Positions 34,108 to 44,600 of a stretch of 64,000 nucleotides of DNA are shown in pieces (position 1 is the stretch's first letter; the number at the start of each line of letters is the position of its first letter). This DNA comes from Gammaproteobacteria bacterium (lineage in GTDB: Bacteria > Pseudomonadota > Gammaproteobacteria > Steroidobacterales > Steroidobacteraceae): the NCBI GenBank assembly GCA_003164785.1, contig PLUE01000022.1, positions 301,862-365,861 of the forward strand, given 5' to 3'. The translations under genes and the position numbers were made by a program. A model generated the notes under the pieces. It was given only the letters and a program-made list of their open reading frames with translations, did not search any database and had not been told where the DNA came from.

Positions 34108-35326
34108 AGATGCTCGACGACTGCTGCGGCCCCAGGCCGTGCGCCTTAGCGCGGAGCGCCTGCTGACGCTGGCGCTCGCGGGGGATCTGGAGGACTGGTC
34201 GGTCGACCTCGAGCGTCTCGAGCCGACCGCGGCCTTCGTCGCCGACGTCGTACGAAATCGATATCCTGGACTCGACATACCGGTCCATTCGCGCTGGCGG
34301 CACATGGTGTTCGGCGGGCGCGACCTTTGGCAGCAGATCGTGGCCGGCGCCACCTGGTCGGGCCAGGACTCGGCGACGCGAGCCGCATTCGATCTCGCGA
34401 TCACCTCGGTGTTGCTGGATGCGGGCGCGGGCGCCGGCTGGCGGTTTCGCGATCACGCCACCGGCGCGGTGGCAACGCGGTCGGAGGGACTGTCGCTCGC
34501 CAGTCTGCGCTGGTTCGAGAGCGGCGACCTGTCGGACGAGCCGCTCGACCCTTACCGCGTCGATGCGGCCGCGCTCCGCCGCATCGACACACCGGCCATA
34601 CGACGCGCGTTCCAGGCGGACGACGACAATGCCTTGCTTGGATTGGAGGGGCGCGCGGCGTTGTTGAACCGCTTGGGCGCGGTCATGGAGTCGCGGCCCG
34701 ATCTGTTCGCCATCGCGGACACGCCGCGGCCCGGTGGTCTGTTCGATGCCCTGCGCGCGCGCGCGCTGCACGGACGGCTTCCGGCAGCCACGATTCTCGA
34801 AACTCTGCTTGAGGCCTTGGGCCCGATATGGGAGTCTCGTCCCAGCCTGGGCGGCGTGCCGCTCGGCGATTGCTGGCCGCATCCCGCGCTGATCGGAAGC
34901 CGTCCCGAGGACGGTTACGCCCCGCTGCACAAGCTGTCGCAGTGGTTGTCGTACTCACTGATCGAGCCGCTCGAGAAGGCAGGTGTTTCCGTGTCCGACG
35001 TGGATCAATTGACGGGTTTGGCCGAATATCGCAATGGCGGGTTGTTCGTCGACATGGGTGTGCTCGGGACGCGCGATCCCGCCGCCCTGTCCGCCACGTA
35101 TTCGGTGGCGGATCCGTTCGTGGTGGGCTGGCGGTCGCTCACGGTGGCGCTGCTCGATCGGCTGGCGCCCCTGGTCGGCGCACGACTCGGCCTGGGACCG
35201 GACCTGTTTCCGCTGGCACGGATGCTGGAAGGCGGAACCTGGGCGGCCGGCCGTCTCCTCGCACGCAAGACCCGGGCCGATGGCGGGCCGCCCTTTCATG
35301 TCTCGAGCGATGGGACGGTGTTCTGA
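34088..35326 (+). CDS. DUF1688 protein (URC4-like, uracil catabolism)
   Basis: A 412-residue protein of the DUF1688 family, the bacterial counterpart of yeast URC4, required for uracil degradation though its chemical step is not settled. Family features include [10 protein letters not shown] near the N-terminus, [32 protein letters not shown], and the C-terminal block [19 protein letters not shown]. The GTG at 34088 lies in the end of URC1 (20-base overlap), and the stop overlaps the upp ATG (TGATG). The three genes are therefore tightly coupled. Confidence 0.85.
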   Translation: MTSKISEDARRLLRPQAVRLSAERLLTLALAGDLEDWSVDLERLEPTAAFVADVVRNRYPGLDIPVHSRWRHMVFGGRDLWQQIVAGATWSGQDSATRAAFDLAITSVLLDAGAGAGWRFRDHATGAVATRSEGLSLASLRWFESGDLSDEPLDPYRVDAAALRRIDTPAIRRAFQADDDNALLGLEGRAALLNRLGAVMESRPDLFAIADTPRPGGLFDALRARALHGRLPAATILETLLEALGPIWESRPSLGGVPLGDCWPHPALIGSRPEDGYAPLHKLSQWLSYSLIEPLEKAGVSVSDVDQLTGLAEYRNGGLFVDMGVLGTRDPAALSATYSVADPFVVGWRSLTVALLDRLAPLVGARLGLGPDLFPLARMLEGGTWAAGRLLARKTRADGGPPFHVSSDGTVF

Positions 35327-35955
35327 TGGACAACGTGACAGTCGTGGCTCATCCGCTCGTGCAGCACAAGCTCACGCTCATGCGCGACAAGACCACCTCG
35401 ACCAAGGGTTTCCGCCAGCTGCTGCGCGAGATCGCGACCCTGCTGTGCTACGAAGTCACCCGCGATCTGCCGCTCACCACGACGCAGATCGAGACGCCCC
35501 TGACGACCATGCAGGCGCAGGTCCTGGCCGGCAAGAAACTCGTGTTCGCGCCGATCCTGCGCGCCGGAATGGGATTGATCGAAGGCATGTTGGACCTCGT
35601 GCCCTCGGCCCGGGTTGCGCATATCGGTCTGTATCGCGACCCGGTGTCGCTGACCGCCGTCGAATACTATTTCAAGGCGCCCTCCGATCTGTCCGAACGG
35701 CCGGTGATCGTCGTCGATCCCATGCTCGCGACGGGTAACACCGCGGTGGCCGCGGTCGAACGGCTCAAGGAATATGGCGCGAGCGAACTGCGCTTCGTCT
35801 GCCTGCTGGCGGCGCCGGAGGGGATCGCGAACCTGCACCGCCACCACCCCGACGTGCGCGTGTGGACCGCGGCGATCGACCAACGATTGAACGATCATGG
35901 CTACATCATTCCAGGGTTGGGTGACGCCGGGGACCGGCTGTACGGCACGCGATGA
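35326..35955 (+). CDS. upp: Uracil phosphoribosyltransferase
   Basis: A 209-residue type I phosphoribosyltransferase that makes UMP from uracil and PRPP. It has the PRPP loop [15 protein letters not shown] and the uracil-binding C-terminal region [17 protein letters not shown], at the usual length of 208-209. In the URC pathway this enzyme (yeast Fur1/Urc6 role) activates uracil before degradation, so it is a catabolic component here as well as a salvage enzyme. It is the last gene of the operon; a hairpin 72 bases downstream may mark the transcript end. Confidence 0.97.
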   Translation: MDNVTVVAHPLVQHKLTLMRDKTTSTKGFRQLLREIATLLCYEVTRDLPLTTTQIETPLTTMQAQVLAGKKLVFAPILRAGMGLIEGMLDLVPSARVAHIGLYRDPVSLTAVEYYFKAPSDLSERPVIVVDPMLATGNTAVAAVERLKEYGASELRFVCLLAAPEGIANLHRHHPDVRVWTAAIDQRLNDHGYIIPGLGDAGDRLYGTR

Positions 35956-36026
35956 TCCCGGTGACGGCTGAAGCAGTTCGCCCCCGTGACACCCGGCCTT
36001 GTGCTGCTCATGGCATGATGACAACC

Positions 36027-36061
36027 GGAGGCACCATGGTCGCCACGGCCACGGTGCCTCC
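36027..36061 (+). repeat. 9-bp inverted repeat downstream of upp
   Basis: GGAGGCACC (36027-36035) and GGTGCCTCC (36053-36061) flank 17 bases. It lies between upp and the next gene (ribosome-binding site AAAGGAG at 36087-36093). Without a T tract it is only a possible terminator or 5'-leader stem. Confidence 0.45.
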
Positions 36062-36100
36062 GCCGCTGCGCTCGAGTTCCACGCTCAAAGGAGCCCCTTG

Positions 36101-36769
36101 ATGACCATCTCGTCGATCGACTGGGATTTCTGGCGAACCATGCCGGAGGTCAAGGTCTGGCAGGCAATCGCGCTGTCGCTCGGCATCGATCCCGACCGGA
36201 TGGATCAGTCTCGCGATTATGGCAGGCTGGCGCCGGCCGACGCGGACGTGGCCAACGCGCGCATGCGGACCGAATTCGCCGGGCGCCTGCAGCTGCTCGT
36301 TGCCGCTCTGCCGGATCCCGAGCATTTCACGAAGGGCTTGGTCAGTTCCGACACGCCCGCGAACCATCGCGTCCAATTGAAACAAGTCGCCGCCTGGCTT
36401 CGCCTGACGGGACGCCTTCCCTTGGCGGAGAGCTTTCTGATCGCGACCGGGGTGTCGCAGCCCCCGGCGGCGCCGCCGGGGGCCGCATCCTCCGACGACA
36501 GTACGCCCGATGAGAAACGACCGCCGCTCACGGAGCTGCAAAAAATGCAGTCCTGGCAGGAGGACCAGTTGCGCCGTGCCACCCGGTCGCTCGGTTTTGA
36601 TCCGATGGCCTTGCCGCCCGAGGATCGACAGAACGATTTCTTCGTCAAGGCCGTCATACGGACACGCTGCGAGAAGAATCACCCCGTGAAGATGCGAACC
36701 GCGGTATTCAACAAGACCTGGGATCGGATGATGAACGGTACGCCGCCCGGCCTGCGCTACGCAGTCTGA
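36101..36769 (+). CDS. Hypothetical protein
   Basis: A 222-residue soluble protein that I do not recognise. The N-terminus reads WDFWRTMPEVKVWQAIALSLGIDP. A Pro/Ala-rich linker (about residues 122-140) separates it from a basic C-terminal region with KNHPVKMRTAVFNKTWDRMM. The linker and charged tail suggest two domains. The ATG at 36101 is preceded by AAAGGAG eight bases upstream. It stands between the uracil operon and the efflux operon and points the same way as the former; co-transcription with upp is not likely across the hairpin. Confidence 0.6.
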   Translation: MTISSIDWDFWRTMPEVKVWQAIALSLGIDPDRMDQSRDYGRLAPADADVANARMRTEFAGRLQLLVAALPDPEHFTKGLVSSDTPANHRVQLKQVAAWLRLTGRLPLAESFLIATGVSQPPAAPPGAASSDDSTPDEKRPPLTELQKMQSWQEDQLRRATRSLGFDPMALPPEDRQNDFFVKAVIRTRCEKNHPVKMRTAVFNKTWDRMMNGTPPGLRYAV

Positions 36770-36869
36770 GTGCGACCCTCGCGGCGGCCGCAAGCTGCAC
36801 CGTGTCGGTCCGGTTCAAGCCGGTGTCGAAGGGCTCCAAATCGGCCGTGGTGAGCGCCGTGGACCACAC

Positions 36870-38300
36870 CTACAGCCGCGAGCTGTCCCAGCCGCCGCCC
36901 AGGTCGCTGATCAAAGAGACGGCATCGACGAGACGGCTTTGCTGCACGCTGAGCGCGCTCTGCTGATCGGCCAACTGGGTGGCCTGGGCCGCGGCCACGG
37001 TCGTGTAGTCGACCGTTCCCGCCTGGAACTCCGCGAGCGCGATCTCCGAGCCGCGTATGGCATCGCGCACCGCCACGTCGAGCGCCTTCGCCTGGTCGGC
37101 GAGAATGCGCAGTCCCGATAGATCGTTCTCCACGTCCTGGAACGCCGTGAGCACGGTGCCGCGATAGCCCGCGACCGCCGCCTCATAGGCCGCCTTGGCC
37201 GCCTCGACCTCGGCGTGGCGTGCGCCGAAGTCGAGCAGCGTTTCGGTGCCGGTCGCACCGACCGACCACACGTGATTCGCTGCGCGCAAGAGGCCGGCGA
37301 GCGGAGTTTGCGTGAACCCCGCCGCCGCCGATAGCGAGAGCGTCGGGTAGTACGCCGCCACTGCGATGCCGATGGCGGCGTTCTGCGCCGCCATGGTGCG
37401 CTCGGCGGCCGCGATGTCGGGCCGACGCTGCAACAATACCGAGGGCACGCCGGCCGGAACCTGCGGCAGCGTCGGCATGACGGTGCTGTGCGGAATCTCG
37501 AGTTCCTCGGGATTCTTGCCCACCAGCACCGCGATGGCATGAGCGTACTGCGCGCGTGCGACCCCGAGACCGATCAAGCTCGCCTGCGTCGTCTCCAGGG
37601 CGACACGCGCCGTGATCACGGCGGAGGGCGGGGCGGCGGTGATCCCCGCCTCTCCCTGATGCTCCGTGACCTCCAGCGAGGCGCGATAGGCATCGACGGT
37701 CCGTTGCTGCAGATCGATGTTCGCATCCGCGAGCCGCAGCTCGATGAGCGTGGTGGCGAGCAATGCCTGCTCCGACAGAGTCGCATTGGCGAGGATCGCC
37801 TCATCGGACTGCGCGGTCGCCGCATTCTCCTCGATCAAGCGCCGCACCTGGCCCCAGATGTCGAGCGTCCAACTGGCCGTGCCTTCGAGCGAACCCGAGT
37901 TGACCGCGCCCCGGGTGCCCGCGAACGCCACACCGCCGGTGGTCGCCGCGGACGCCGACGATCGGGTCGCCGAGCCGGTCACGCCGATGGTGGGAAACAG
38001 TTCACTGCGGGCCAGCTTTACCTCGGCCAATGCCCGTTGGTAATTCTCAAAATCCTGACGTACGGTCTGATTCGACACGGCCACCTGCGGCTCCAGCTGG
38101 TCGAGCAAGGGATCCTGGAAATCGGTCCACCAATCGCCCTTCGGCGCCGCGTCCGCCGGCGCCGCCGCCGTCCAGCCGGGCTGTTCCTTGTACTGAGCCG
38201 GCACGGAAGCCGCGGGCCGGTGATAGTCCGGCCCGACCAGACAGGCGCCGAGCATGCCGCCCAGCATGACGATCAACGCGGTTTTGATGCTGGTATTCAT
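36870..38300 (-). CDS. NodT/OprM-type outer-membrane efflux lipoprotein
   Basis: A 476-residue outer-membrane channel of the TolC superfamily. The signal peptide ends in a lipobox (GGMLGACLVGPDY; Cys20). The OprM-type motif VGPDYHRPAASVP follows, and two OEP repeats with long coiled-coil helices occupy about residues 60-265 and 275-465. The start overlaps the stop of the second RND permease (ATGA), so it is the fourth gene of the efflux operon and supplies the exit duct for both permeases. Confidence 0.95.
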   Translation of the reverse strand: MNTSIKTALIVMLGGMLGACLVGPDYHRPAASVPAQYKEQPGWTAAAPADAAPKGDWWTDFQDPLLDQLEPQVAVSNQTVRQDFENYQRALAEVKLARSELFPTIGVTGSATRSSASAATTGGVAFAGTRGAVNSGSLEGTASWTLDIWGQVRRLIEENAATAQSDEAILANATLSEQALLATTLIELRLADANIDLQQRTVDAYRASLEVTEHQGEAGITAAPPSAVITARVALETTQASLIGLGVARAQYAHAIAVLVGKNPEELEIPHSTVMPTLPQVPAGVPSVLLQRRPDIAAAERTMAAQNAAIGIAVAAYYPTLSLSAAAGFTQTPLAGLLRAANHVWSVGATGTETLLDFGARHAEVEAAKAAYEAAVAGYRGTVLTAFQDVENDLSGLRILADQAKALDVAVRDAIRGSEIALAEFQAGTVDYTTVAAAQATQLADQQSALSVQQSRLVDAVSLISDLGGGWDSSRL

Positions 38301-41300
38301 GTTGCCGAGCCTAGATCCTTTCGCCAGGACAACCCCGCCGTCGCGCTTCGCAGGCGAACCCGCACGCGGTCGAGGAACAAATAAATAACGGGTGTCGTGT
38401 ACAACGTGACCAATTGACTGAGGATGAGACCGCCCATGACGGTGATGCCGAGCGGCTGACGCAATGAGGCGCCCTGACCGATGCCGATCGCCAGCGGCAG
38501 CGCGCCGAGCACCGCCGCCGCCGTGGTCATCATGATCGGCCTTAAGCGGATGACCGCCGCTTCGTGGATCGCCGTCTTCGCCTCCACATGCTGCTCGCGC
38601 TGCGCGTGAATCGCCACATCGATCATCATGATCGCATTCTTTTTGACGATGCCGATCAACAGGATGATGCCGATCAACGCGATCACCGAAAACGGCGTGC
38701 CGAAAATCAGCAGAGCCAGGGTTGCGCCGATGCCCGCCGAGGGCAGAGTGGACAGGATGGTGATCGGGTGAATCGTGTTTTCGTACAGGATGCCGAGCAC
38801 GATGTAGACGGCCGCCAGCGCCGCCAGGATCAGCAGCGGCATGGTCGACATCGACTGCGCGTACACCTGTCCGGCGCCGGCGAAGTTGCCGTGAATCGAG
38901 GCGGGCATCCCCAGCTCCCGCATCGCCTCATCGATCGTGGCGGCGGCCTGGCTCAACGAGCCGCCCGGCGCGAGGTTGAACGAAATGGTCGCGGCCACGA
39001 GACCGTTCTGGTGGTTCACCTGGGTTGCGGTGTGATTGCTATGATACGAGGCCAGGGCCGGCAGCGGCACCATGGTCTCGGCCGCCGTGCTGTCCGCGGA
39101 GCCGGTGGAACTTCCGCCGCGGCTGTTGGAGATGCTGTTGGTGACCGCATTCGCCTCGGCGTTGGAGTTGAGCGCACTGGTCGCGGATGAGGTGCTCGAC
39201 GTGGCGGCGATCGCGGTGAACGCGCTCACCCCCTTGATCGTGGCGCTCGGCGCCTGCGTCTGTGCGGTGCCCGTCGCATTGCCGGCCGCCGTGCTGAAGT
39301 AGGTGCGATCGAGCGCATTCGGGTACTGCCAATATCTGGGCGCCACTTCCATCACCACGAAGTACTGATTGAACGGATTGAAGATGGTCGACACGCTGCG
39401 CTGCCCGAACGCATCATAGAGCACGTTGTCGATCTGGTTCGCCTGGAAACCGTAGCGCGTGGCGCTTTTGCGATCGATGGTGACGAAGGCCTGAAGGCCG
39501 TTCTGTTGCATGTCCGAATTCACGTCCACGATCCGGCCTGGAACCTTGGAGAGCGCGGCCACCAGCTTGGGAGTCCAGTTGTAAAGGGCGGCCGTGTCCT
39601 CGCTGGTCAAGGTGTACTGATATTCGGCCGCCGACTGGCGCCCGCCGATGCGCAGATCCTGCGTCGCCTGCAGGAACAGGCGCGCGCCCGTGACGCGATT
39701 GAGCTTGGGGCGCAACCGCTGGACCACTTGATCGGCCGACACGTGGCGCTCCGCCAACGGCTTCAACGCGACGAATACGTTGGCCGTATTCAGCGCGCGC
39801 GTGCCGGTGAAGCCGATCACCGACGCCACCGCCGGGTCCGTCTGCACGATCTGCTGCAGCTGCTGCAGCTTGCTCTCCATCGCCTGGAAGGAAATGCTCT
39901 GGTCCGCAATGATCTGGCCCATGAGGAGGCCGTTGTCCTGCTCCGGGAAGAACGTCGACGGGACCAGTCTGAACAGCACGATGTTGACGCCGATCAGGAC
40001 GATCAACAGCACGCCGACCAACAGGGCATGATCGAGCACGGCGGTGAGTGAGCGCGAATACGCTCCCTTGAAGCGTTCGAACTGCGCCTCTGCCCAGGTC
40101 GCCCACCGGCCACGGGTGTGCTGGGCCTCGGCACGGAGCAGGTACGCGCACATGGTCGGCGTGATGGTGAGCGAGATGACCAGGGAGAACAGGATCGCGA
40201 TCGACAGGGTCACCGCGAATTCGTGGAAGAGCAGCCCGACGATGCCGGGCATCAGCAGAATGGGAATGAAAACCGCGATCAACGACAGGCTCATCGAAAT
40301 GACGGTGAAGCTGACCTCGGCGCTGCCCCGGAGCGCCGCCTCGTGCACATCCGTGCCGGATTCGACGTGCCGCACGACGTTCTCCAGCACGACCACGGCA
40401 TCGTCCACGACGAAGCCGGTGGCGATCGTCAAGGCCATCAGCGACAGATTGTCGAGGCTGTAGCCGAGCAGATACATCGGGCCGAACGTCCCGACGATGG
40501 ACAGCGGCAGAACCACCGCGGGTATCAGGGTGGCCCGCGGCGATTGCAGAAACACGTAAACCACGCCGATGACCAGCAATACGGCGATGAACAGGGTCCG
40601 CTCCGTGTCGCCCACGGCGGCGTTGACCGATTGCGAGCGGTCGCTCGCCACGTGCACCTGGATGCTGGGTGGCAACGTCGCAAGCACCGCCGGCAGCACC
40701 TTCTTGATCTGGGCGACGGTCTTGATGATGTTGGCGCCGGGCAGCGGGAAGACGATCACGCCCACCGTCGGCAGGCCGTTGAAAAAGCCCGCATTGCGGA
40801 TGTTTTCGTTGGAGTCGACGACGGCGGCGACATCGTGCAGGAAGACGGGAGCGCCCGCGCGAAAGCCGATGACGAGATCACGGTAATCCGCCGCCCTGCT
40901 CGCCTGATCGTTCGACAGCACCTCGTAACGCTGGTCGCCCTGATCGATGTAGCCTTTCGCGCTGTTGGCATTGGCCGCGGCGATCGCCGCCCGCACATCC
41001 TCCAGCCCGATGCCGTAGCTGTTCAGCTTGTCGGGCTCGAGTTCCACGCGCACCGACGGCAGCGCGCTGCCGCCCAGCTGGATCTGGCCCACGCCGTCGA
41101 TCTGCGACAACTGCTGCTGAATGATGGTATCCGCCGAATCGTAGAGCTGCGCGGTGGTGAGCGTGCTCGAGGTCAGACCCAGGATGATGATCGGCGAATC
41201 CGCCGGATTGTATTCCCGATAACTCGGATTGTTGCGCAGCGTGGTCGGCAGATCGGCGCGCGCCGCCTGGATCGCCGCCTCCACGTCGCGCGCCGCGCCA

Positions 41301-41605
41301 TTGATGTCCCGATTGAGAGCGAACTGCACCACGACCATCGAGGAGCCCACGAAGTTGGTCGAGGTCAGTTCGGTGACGCCGGCGATCGTTCCGAGTCGCC
41401 GCTCGAGCGGCTCGGCAACGGTGGACGCCATGATCTCCGGGCTCGCGCCGGCCATGTTCGCCTGCACCGCGATGACAGGATACGTGACGTCCGGCAGCGG
41501 GGCGACGGGCAGGTGAAAATACGCGAGCATGCCCGACAATGCGATGGCGACCGCCAGCAATGAGGTCGCGACCGGCCGATTGATGAACAGCGCGGGGATG
41601 CTCAC
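38297..41605 (-). CDS. RND efflux permease with low-complexity insertion (MdtC-like)
   Basis: A 1102-residue proton-antiporter permease, about 65 residues longer than most relatives. It shows the N-terminal FINRPVATSLLAVAIALSG, the proton-relay acidic pair in FVVDDAVVVLENV and the lysine motif IVKKNAIMMIDVAI. An insertion at about residues 770-842 is rich in Ser, Thr, Ala and Asn and interrupts the periplasmic porter region just before the conserved MVPLPALASY. The start codon is GTG, overlapping the upstream permease stop (GTGA). It is the third gene of the operon; the paired permeases suggest an MdtBC-like heterotrimer. Confidence 0.95.
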   Translation of the reverse strand: MSIPALFINRPVATSLLAVAIALSGMLAYFHLPVAPLPDVTYPVIAVQANMAGASPEIMASTVAEPLERRLGTIAGVTELTSTNFVGSSMVVVQFALNRDINGAARDVEAAIQAARADLPTTLRNNPSYREYNPADSPIIILGLTSSTLTTAQLYDSADTIIQQQLSQIDGVGQIQLGGSALPSVRVELEPDKLNSYGIGLEDVRAAIAAANANSAKGYIDQGDQRYEVLSNDQASRAADYRDLVIGFRAGAPVFLHDVAAVVDSNENIRNAGFFNGLPTVGVIVFPLPGANIIKTVAQIKKVLPAVLATLPPSIQVHVASDRSQSVNAAVGDTERTLFIAVLLVIGVVYVFLQSPRATLIPAVVLPLSIVGTFGPMYLLGYSLDNLSLMALTIATGFVVDDAVVVLENVVRHVESGTDVHEAALRGSAEVSFTVISMSLSLIAVFIPILLMPGIVGLLFHEFAVTLSIAILFSLVISLTITPTMCAYLLRAEAQHTRGRWATWAEAQFERFKGAYSRSLTAVLDHALLVGVLLIVLIGVNIVLFRLVPSTFFPEQDNGLLMGQIIADQSISFQAMESKLQQLQQIVQTDPAVASVIGFTGTRALNTANVFVALKPLAERHVSADQVVQRLRPKLNRVTGARLFLQATQDLRIGGRQSAAEYQYTLTSEDTAALYNWTPKLVAALSKVPGRIVDVNSDMQQNGLQAFVTIDRKSATRYGFQANQIDNVLYDAFGQRSVSTIFNPFNQYFVVMEVAPRYWQYPNALDRTYFSTAAGNATGTAQTQAPSATIKGVSAFTAIAATSSTSSATSALNSNAEANAVTNSISNSRGGSSTGSADSTAAETMVPLPALASYHSNHTATQVNHQNGLVAATISFNLAPGGSLSQAAATIDEAMRELGMPASIHGNFAGAGQVYAQSMSTMPLLILAALAAVYIVLGILYENTIHPITILSTLPSAGIGATLALLIFGTPFSVIALIGIILLIGIVKKNAIMMIDVAIHAQREQHVEAKTAIHEAAVIRLRPIMMTTAAAVLGALPLAIGIGQGASLRQPLGITVMGGLILSQLVTLYTTPVIYLFLDRVRVRLRSATAGLSWRKDLGSAT

Positions 41606-44600
41606 GTCGCCTCCTCGGTCGCGGGCGCCGGCCGCGGCTTGGGGTTCCAGCGCTGCGAGAGGCGGTCGAAGAACAGGTAGATCACCGGCGTCGTGAACAA
41701 GGTCAGCACCTGGCTCACCATCAGCCCACCGATGATCGCGAGGCCGAGCGGCCGGCGCAATTCGGAGCCCGTCCCCGTGCCGACCAGCAGCGGTAACGCG
41801 CCGAGCATCGCCGCGAGCGTGGTCATCAGGATCGGCCGGAACCGCAGCAAGGAGGCCTGGAAGATGGCCTCTTCCGCCGATTTGCCGTGGTGACGCTCCG
41901 CCTCGAGCGCGAAGTCCACGATCATGATGCCGTTTTTCTTCACGATGCCGATCAGCAGCACGATCCCGATGATGCCGATCACGTCCAGATCGCTGCCGGC
42001 CAGCATCAACGCCAGCAGCGCGCCGATGCCGGCCGACGGCAGGGTCGACAAGATCGTCACCGGATGGATGTAGCTCTCGTAGAGCACGCCCAGCACCAGG
42101 TAGACGGTCACCAGCGCGGCCCCCAAGAGAAACACCTCGCTCGACAGCGAATCTTGGAAGGCCTGGGCCGCGCCCTGGAAGGAGGTGGTGATGGACGGCG
42201 GCAGGTGCACCGCTCGTTCAGCCTCCGCGACGTCCTCCACCGCCGCACTCAGCGATGCGCCCTGGGCAAGATTGAACGAAATGGTGACCGCCGGGAATTG
42301 CGCCAGGTGGCTCACCACCAACGGCGACTTGGTGATCTTGATGTCGGCAATCCCGCTCAAGGGCACCTGCCCGCTGGTGGCGGTCTGGCTCGGCAGATAC
42401 AGGGCGCCCAGCGCCTGTAGATTGGGAAGGCTGCCCGGTTTGGCGACCAGCACCACGCGATACTGGTTGGACTGGTTGAAGATGGTCGAGACGATGCGCT
42501 GGCCGAGCGCGTCGTACAGGGCATTGTCGATGGTTGCCGGCGTGATGCCGTAGCGTGCGGCCAATTGCCGGTTCACCACCACGTTGACGCTCAATCCATC
42601 ATTGTCGAGGTCGCTGGTCACGTCGGTGATGGACGGGATCTGCCTCATGCGCTGCATGAGTTGCGGCACGTAGGCTTGGAATGCCTGCTGGTTCGGCCCC
42701 CGAAGGACGAATTGATATTGATTCGGCGACACCACGGTGTCGAGTGTGAGGTCCTGCTCCGGCTGCATATACAGCTTGATGCCGGACACGCCGGCGACTT
42801 CGCCCTGCAGACGCCTGGCGATTTGGGCCGCACTCAAGGACCGATCGCCATGCGGGCGCAGATTGATGAGAAAGCGGCCGTTGTTCAGGGTCGTGTTGAT
42901 GCCGTCGATGCCGATGTAGGAGGTGATCGAGGTCACATCCGGATCCTTCATGATGAGATCGGCGAGTGCCGTCTGGCGTTCCGCCATGGCCTTGTAGGAC
43001 ACGGAGTTGTCGGCCACGCTGATTGCCTGGATGACGCCCACGTCCTGGACCGGGAACAACCCCTTGGGAATGGCGATGTACAGGATCGCGGTCAACGCCA
43101 CGGTGGCCGTGCCGACCAGCAAGGTGAGGACCTGATGCTGCAGCACCCAGCGCAGCCCGCGCTCGTAGGCCGCGAGCGTCTTGTCGAACAGCCCTTCGCT
43201 GAAGCGTTCGAAGCGGCTCGGCGCACGCTCCGCCTTGCGCCGCAGGATGCGCGCGCACAGCATCGGCACGAGCGTCAAGGACACCACCGCCGAGATCACG
43301 ATGGTGACGGCGAGAGTGACGGCGAATTCGCTGAACAGCCGTCCGATCACCCCGCCCATGAACAGCAGCGGAATCAGCACGGCGATCAGCGAGATCGTGA
43401 GGGACATGATGGTGAAGCCGATCTGCCCCGCTCCCTCGAGCGCCGCATCCAAGGGGCTCTTGCCCTCCTCGAGGAACCGCACGATGTTCTCGATCATCAC
43501 GATCGAATCGTCGACCACGAAGCCGGTGGCGACGATCAAGGCCATCAGCGAGAGGTTGTCGATCGAGTAATTCAGTTCATACATGACCGCCAGCGTGGCG
43601 ATCAAGGAGACGGGCACGGAGATGCTGGGAATGAGGGTGGCCGGCACGTTGCGCAGGAACACGAAGATCACGAGCACGACCAGCGCGATCGAAAGCCCCA
43701 ACTCGAAGGCGGCATCGGACACCGAGGCCCGGATCACCCCGGTGCTGTCGGCGACGATCGTCACCTGCATCGCCTGCGGCAGGCTGGCCAGAAGCTGCGG
43801 CAGCTGCTTCTTGATCTGATCCACGGTCGCGATCACGTTCGCGCCCGGCTGCCGCATCACGTTGAGCACGATCGCCGGCTTGTGGTTGAACCACGCACCC
43901 TGTTCGACGTCCTGCGCAGCCTGCGTTACCTCCGCGACATCGCGCAGGAAAACCGGCGCGCCGTTCTGATAGGCGATGATCGAGTCCAGATAATCCTTCG
44001 GATCCTGGATCTGGTCGTTGTCGTTGATCGTGTAATCCAGTTCCGGCCCGTCGAAGTTGCCCTTCGGCTGGCTGACATTGATGTCGGCGAGCAACGTGCG
44101 CAGATCATCAATGTTGAGCCCGTAGCCGGCCATCTTGTGCGGATCGATCTCCACCCGCACCGCCGGCACGTTGCCGCCCGATGGCGTCACCTGGCCGACT
44201 CCGGGCACCTCGGCGATTCTCGATCCCAGACGATTGCTGGCGACATCCTGCAGCTGCGTCAAGGACATCGAATCGGACGTGAGCGCCAGCGTCAGGACGG
44301 GCTGGTCGGCGGGATTCACCTTCGCATACACCGGCGGTGCCGGCAGGCCCGTGGGCAACAAGCTGTTGGCCGAATTGATGGCCTGCTGTACGTTCTGCTC
44401 CGCGACGTCGAGATTGAGCGCGAGATTGAACTGCAGTGTGATGACCGAGGCGCCGGCGGAGCTGGCCGATGTCATCTGCGCAAGACCCGGGATCTCCCCC
44501 AGTTGGACCTCCAGGGGCGCGGTGACGGTGGTCGCCATGACCTGGGGACTGGCGCCGGGATAGAACGTCTCCACCTGGATCGTCGGATAGTCGACCGCCG

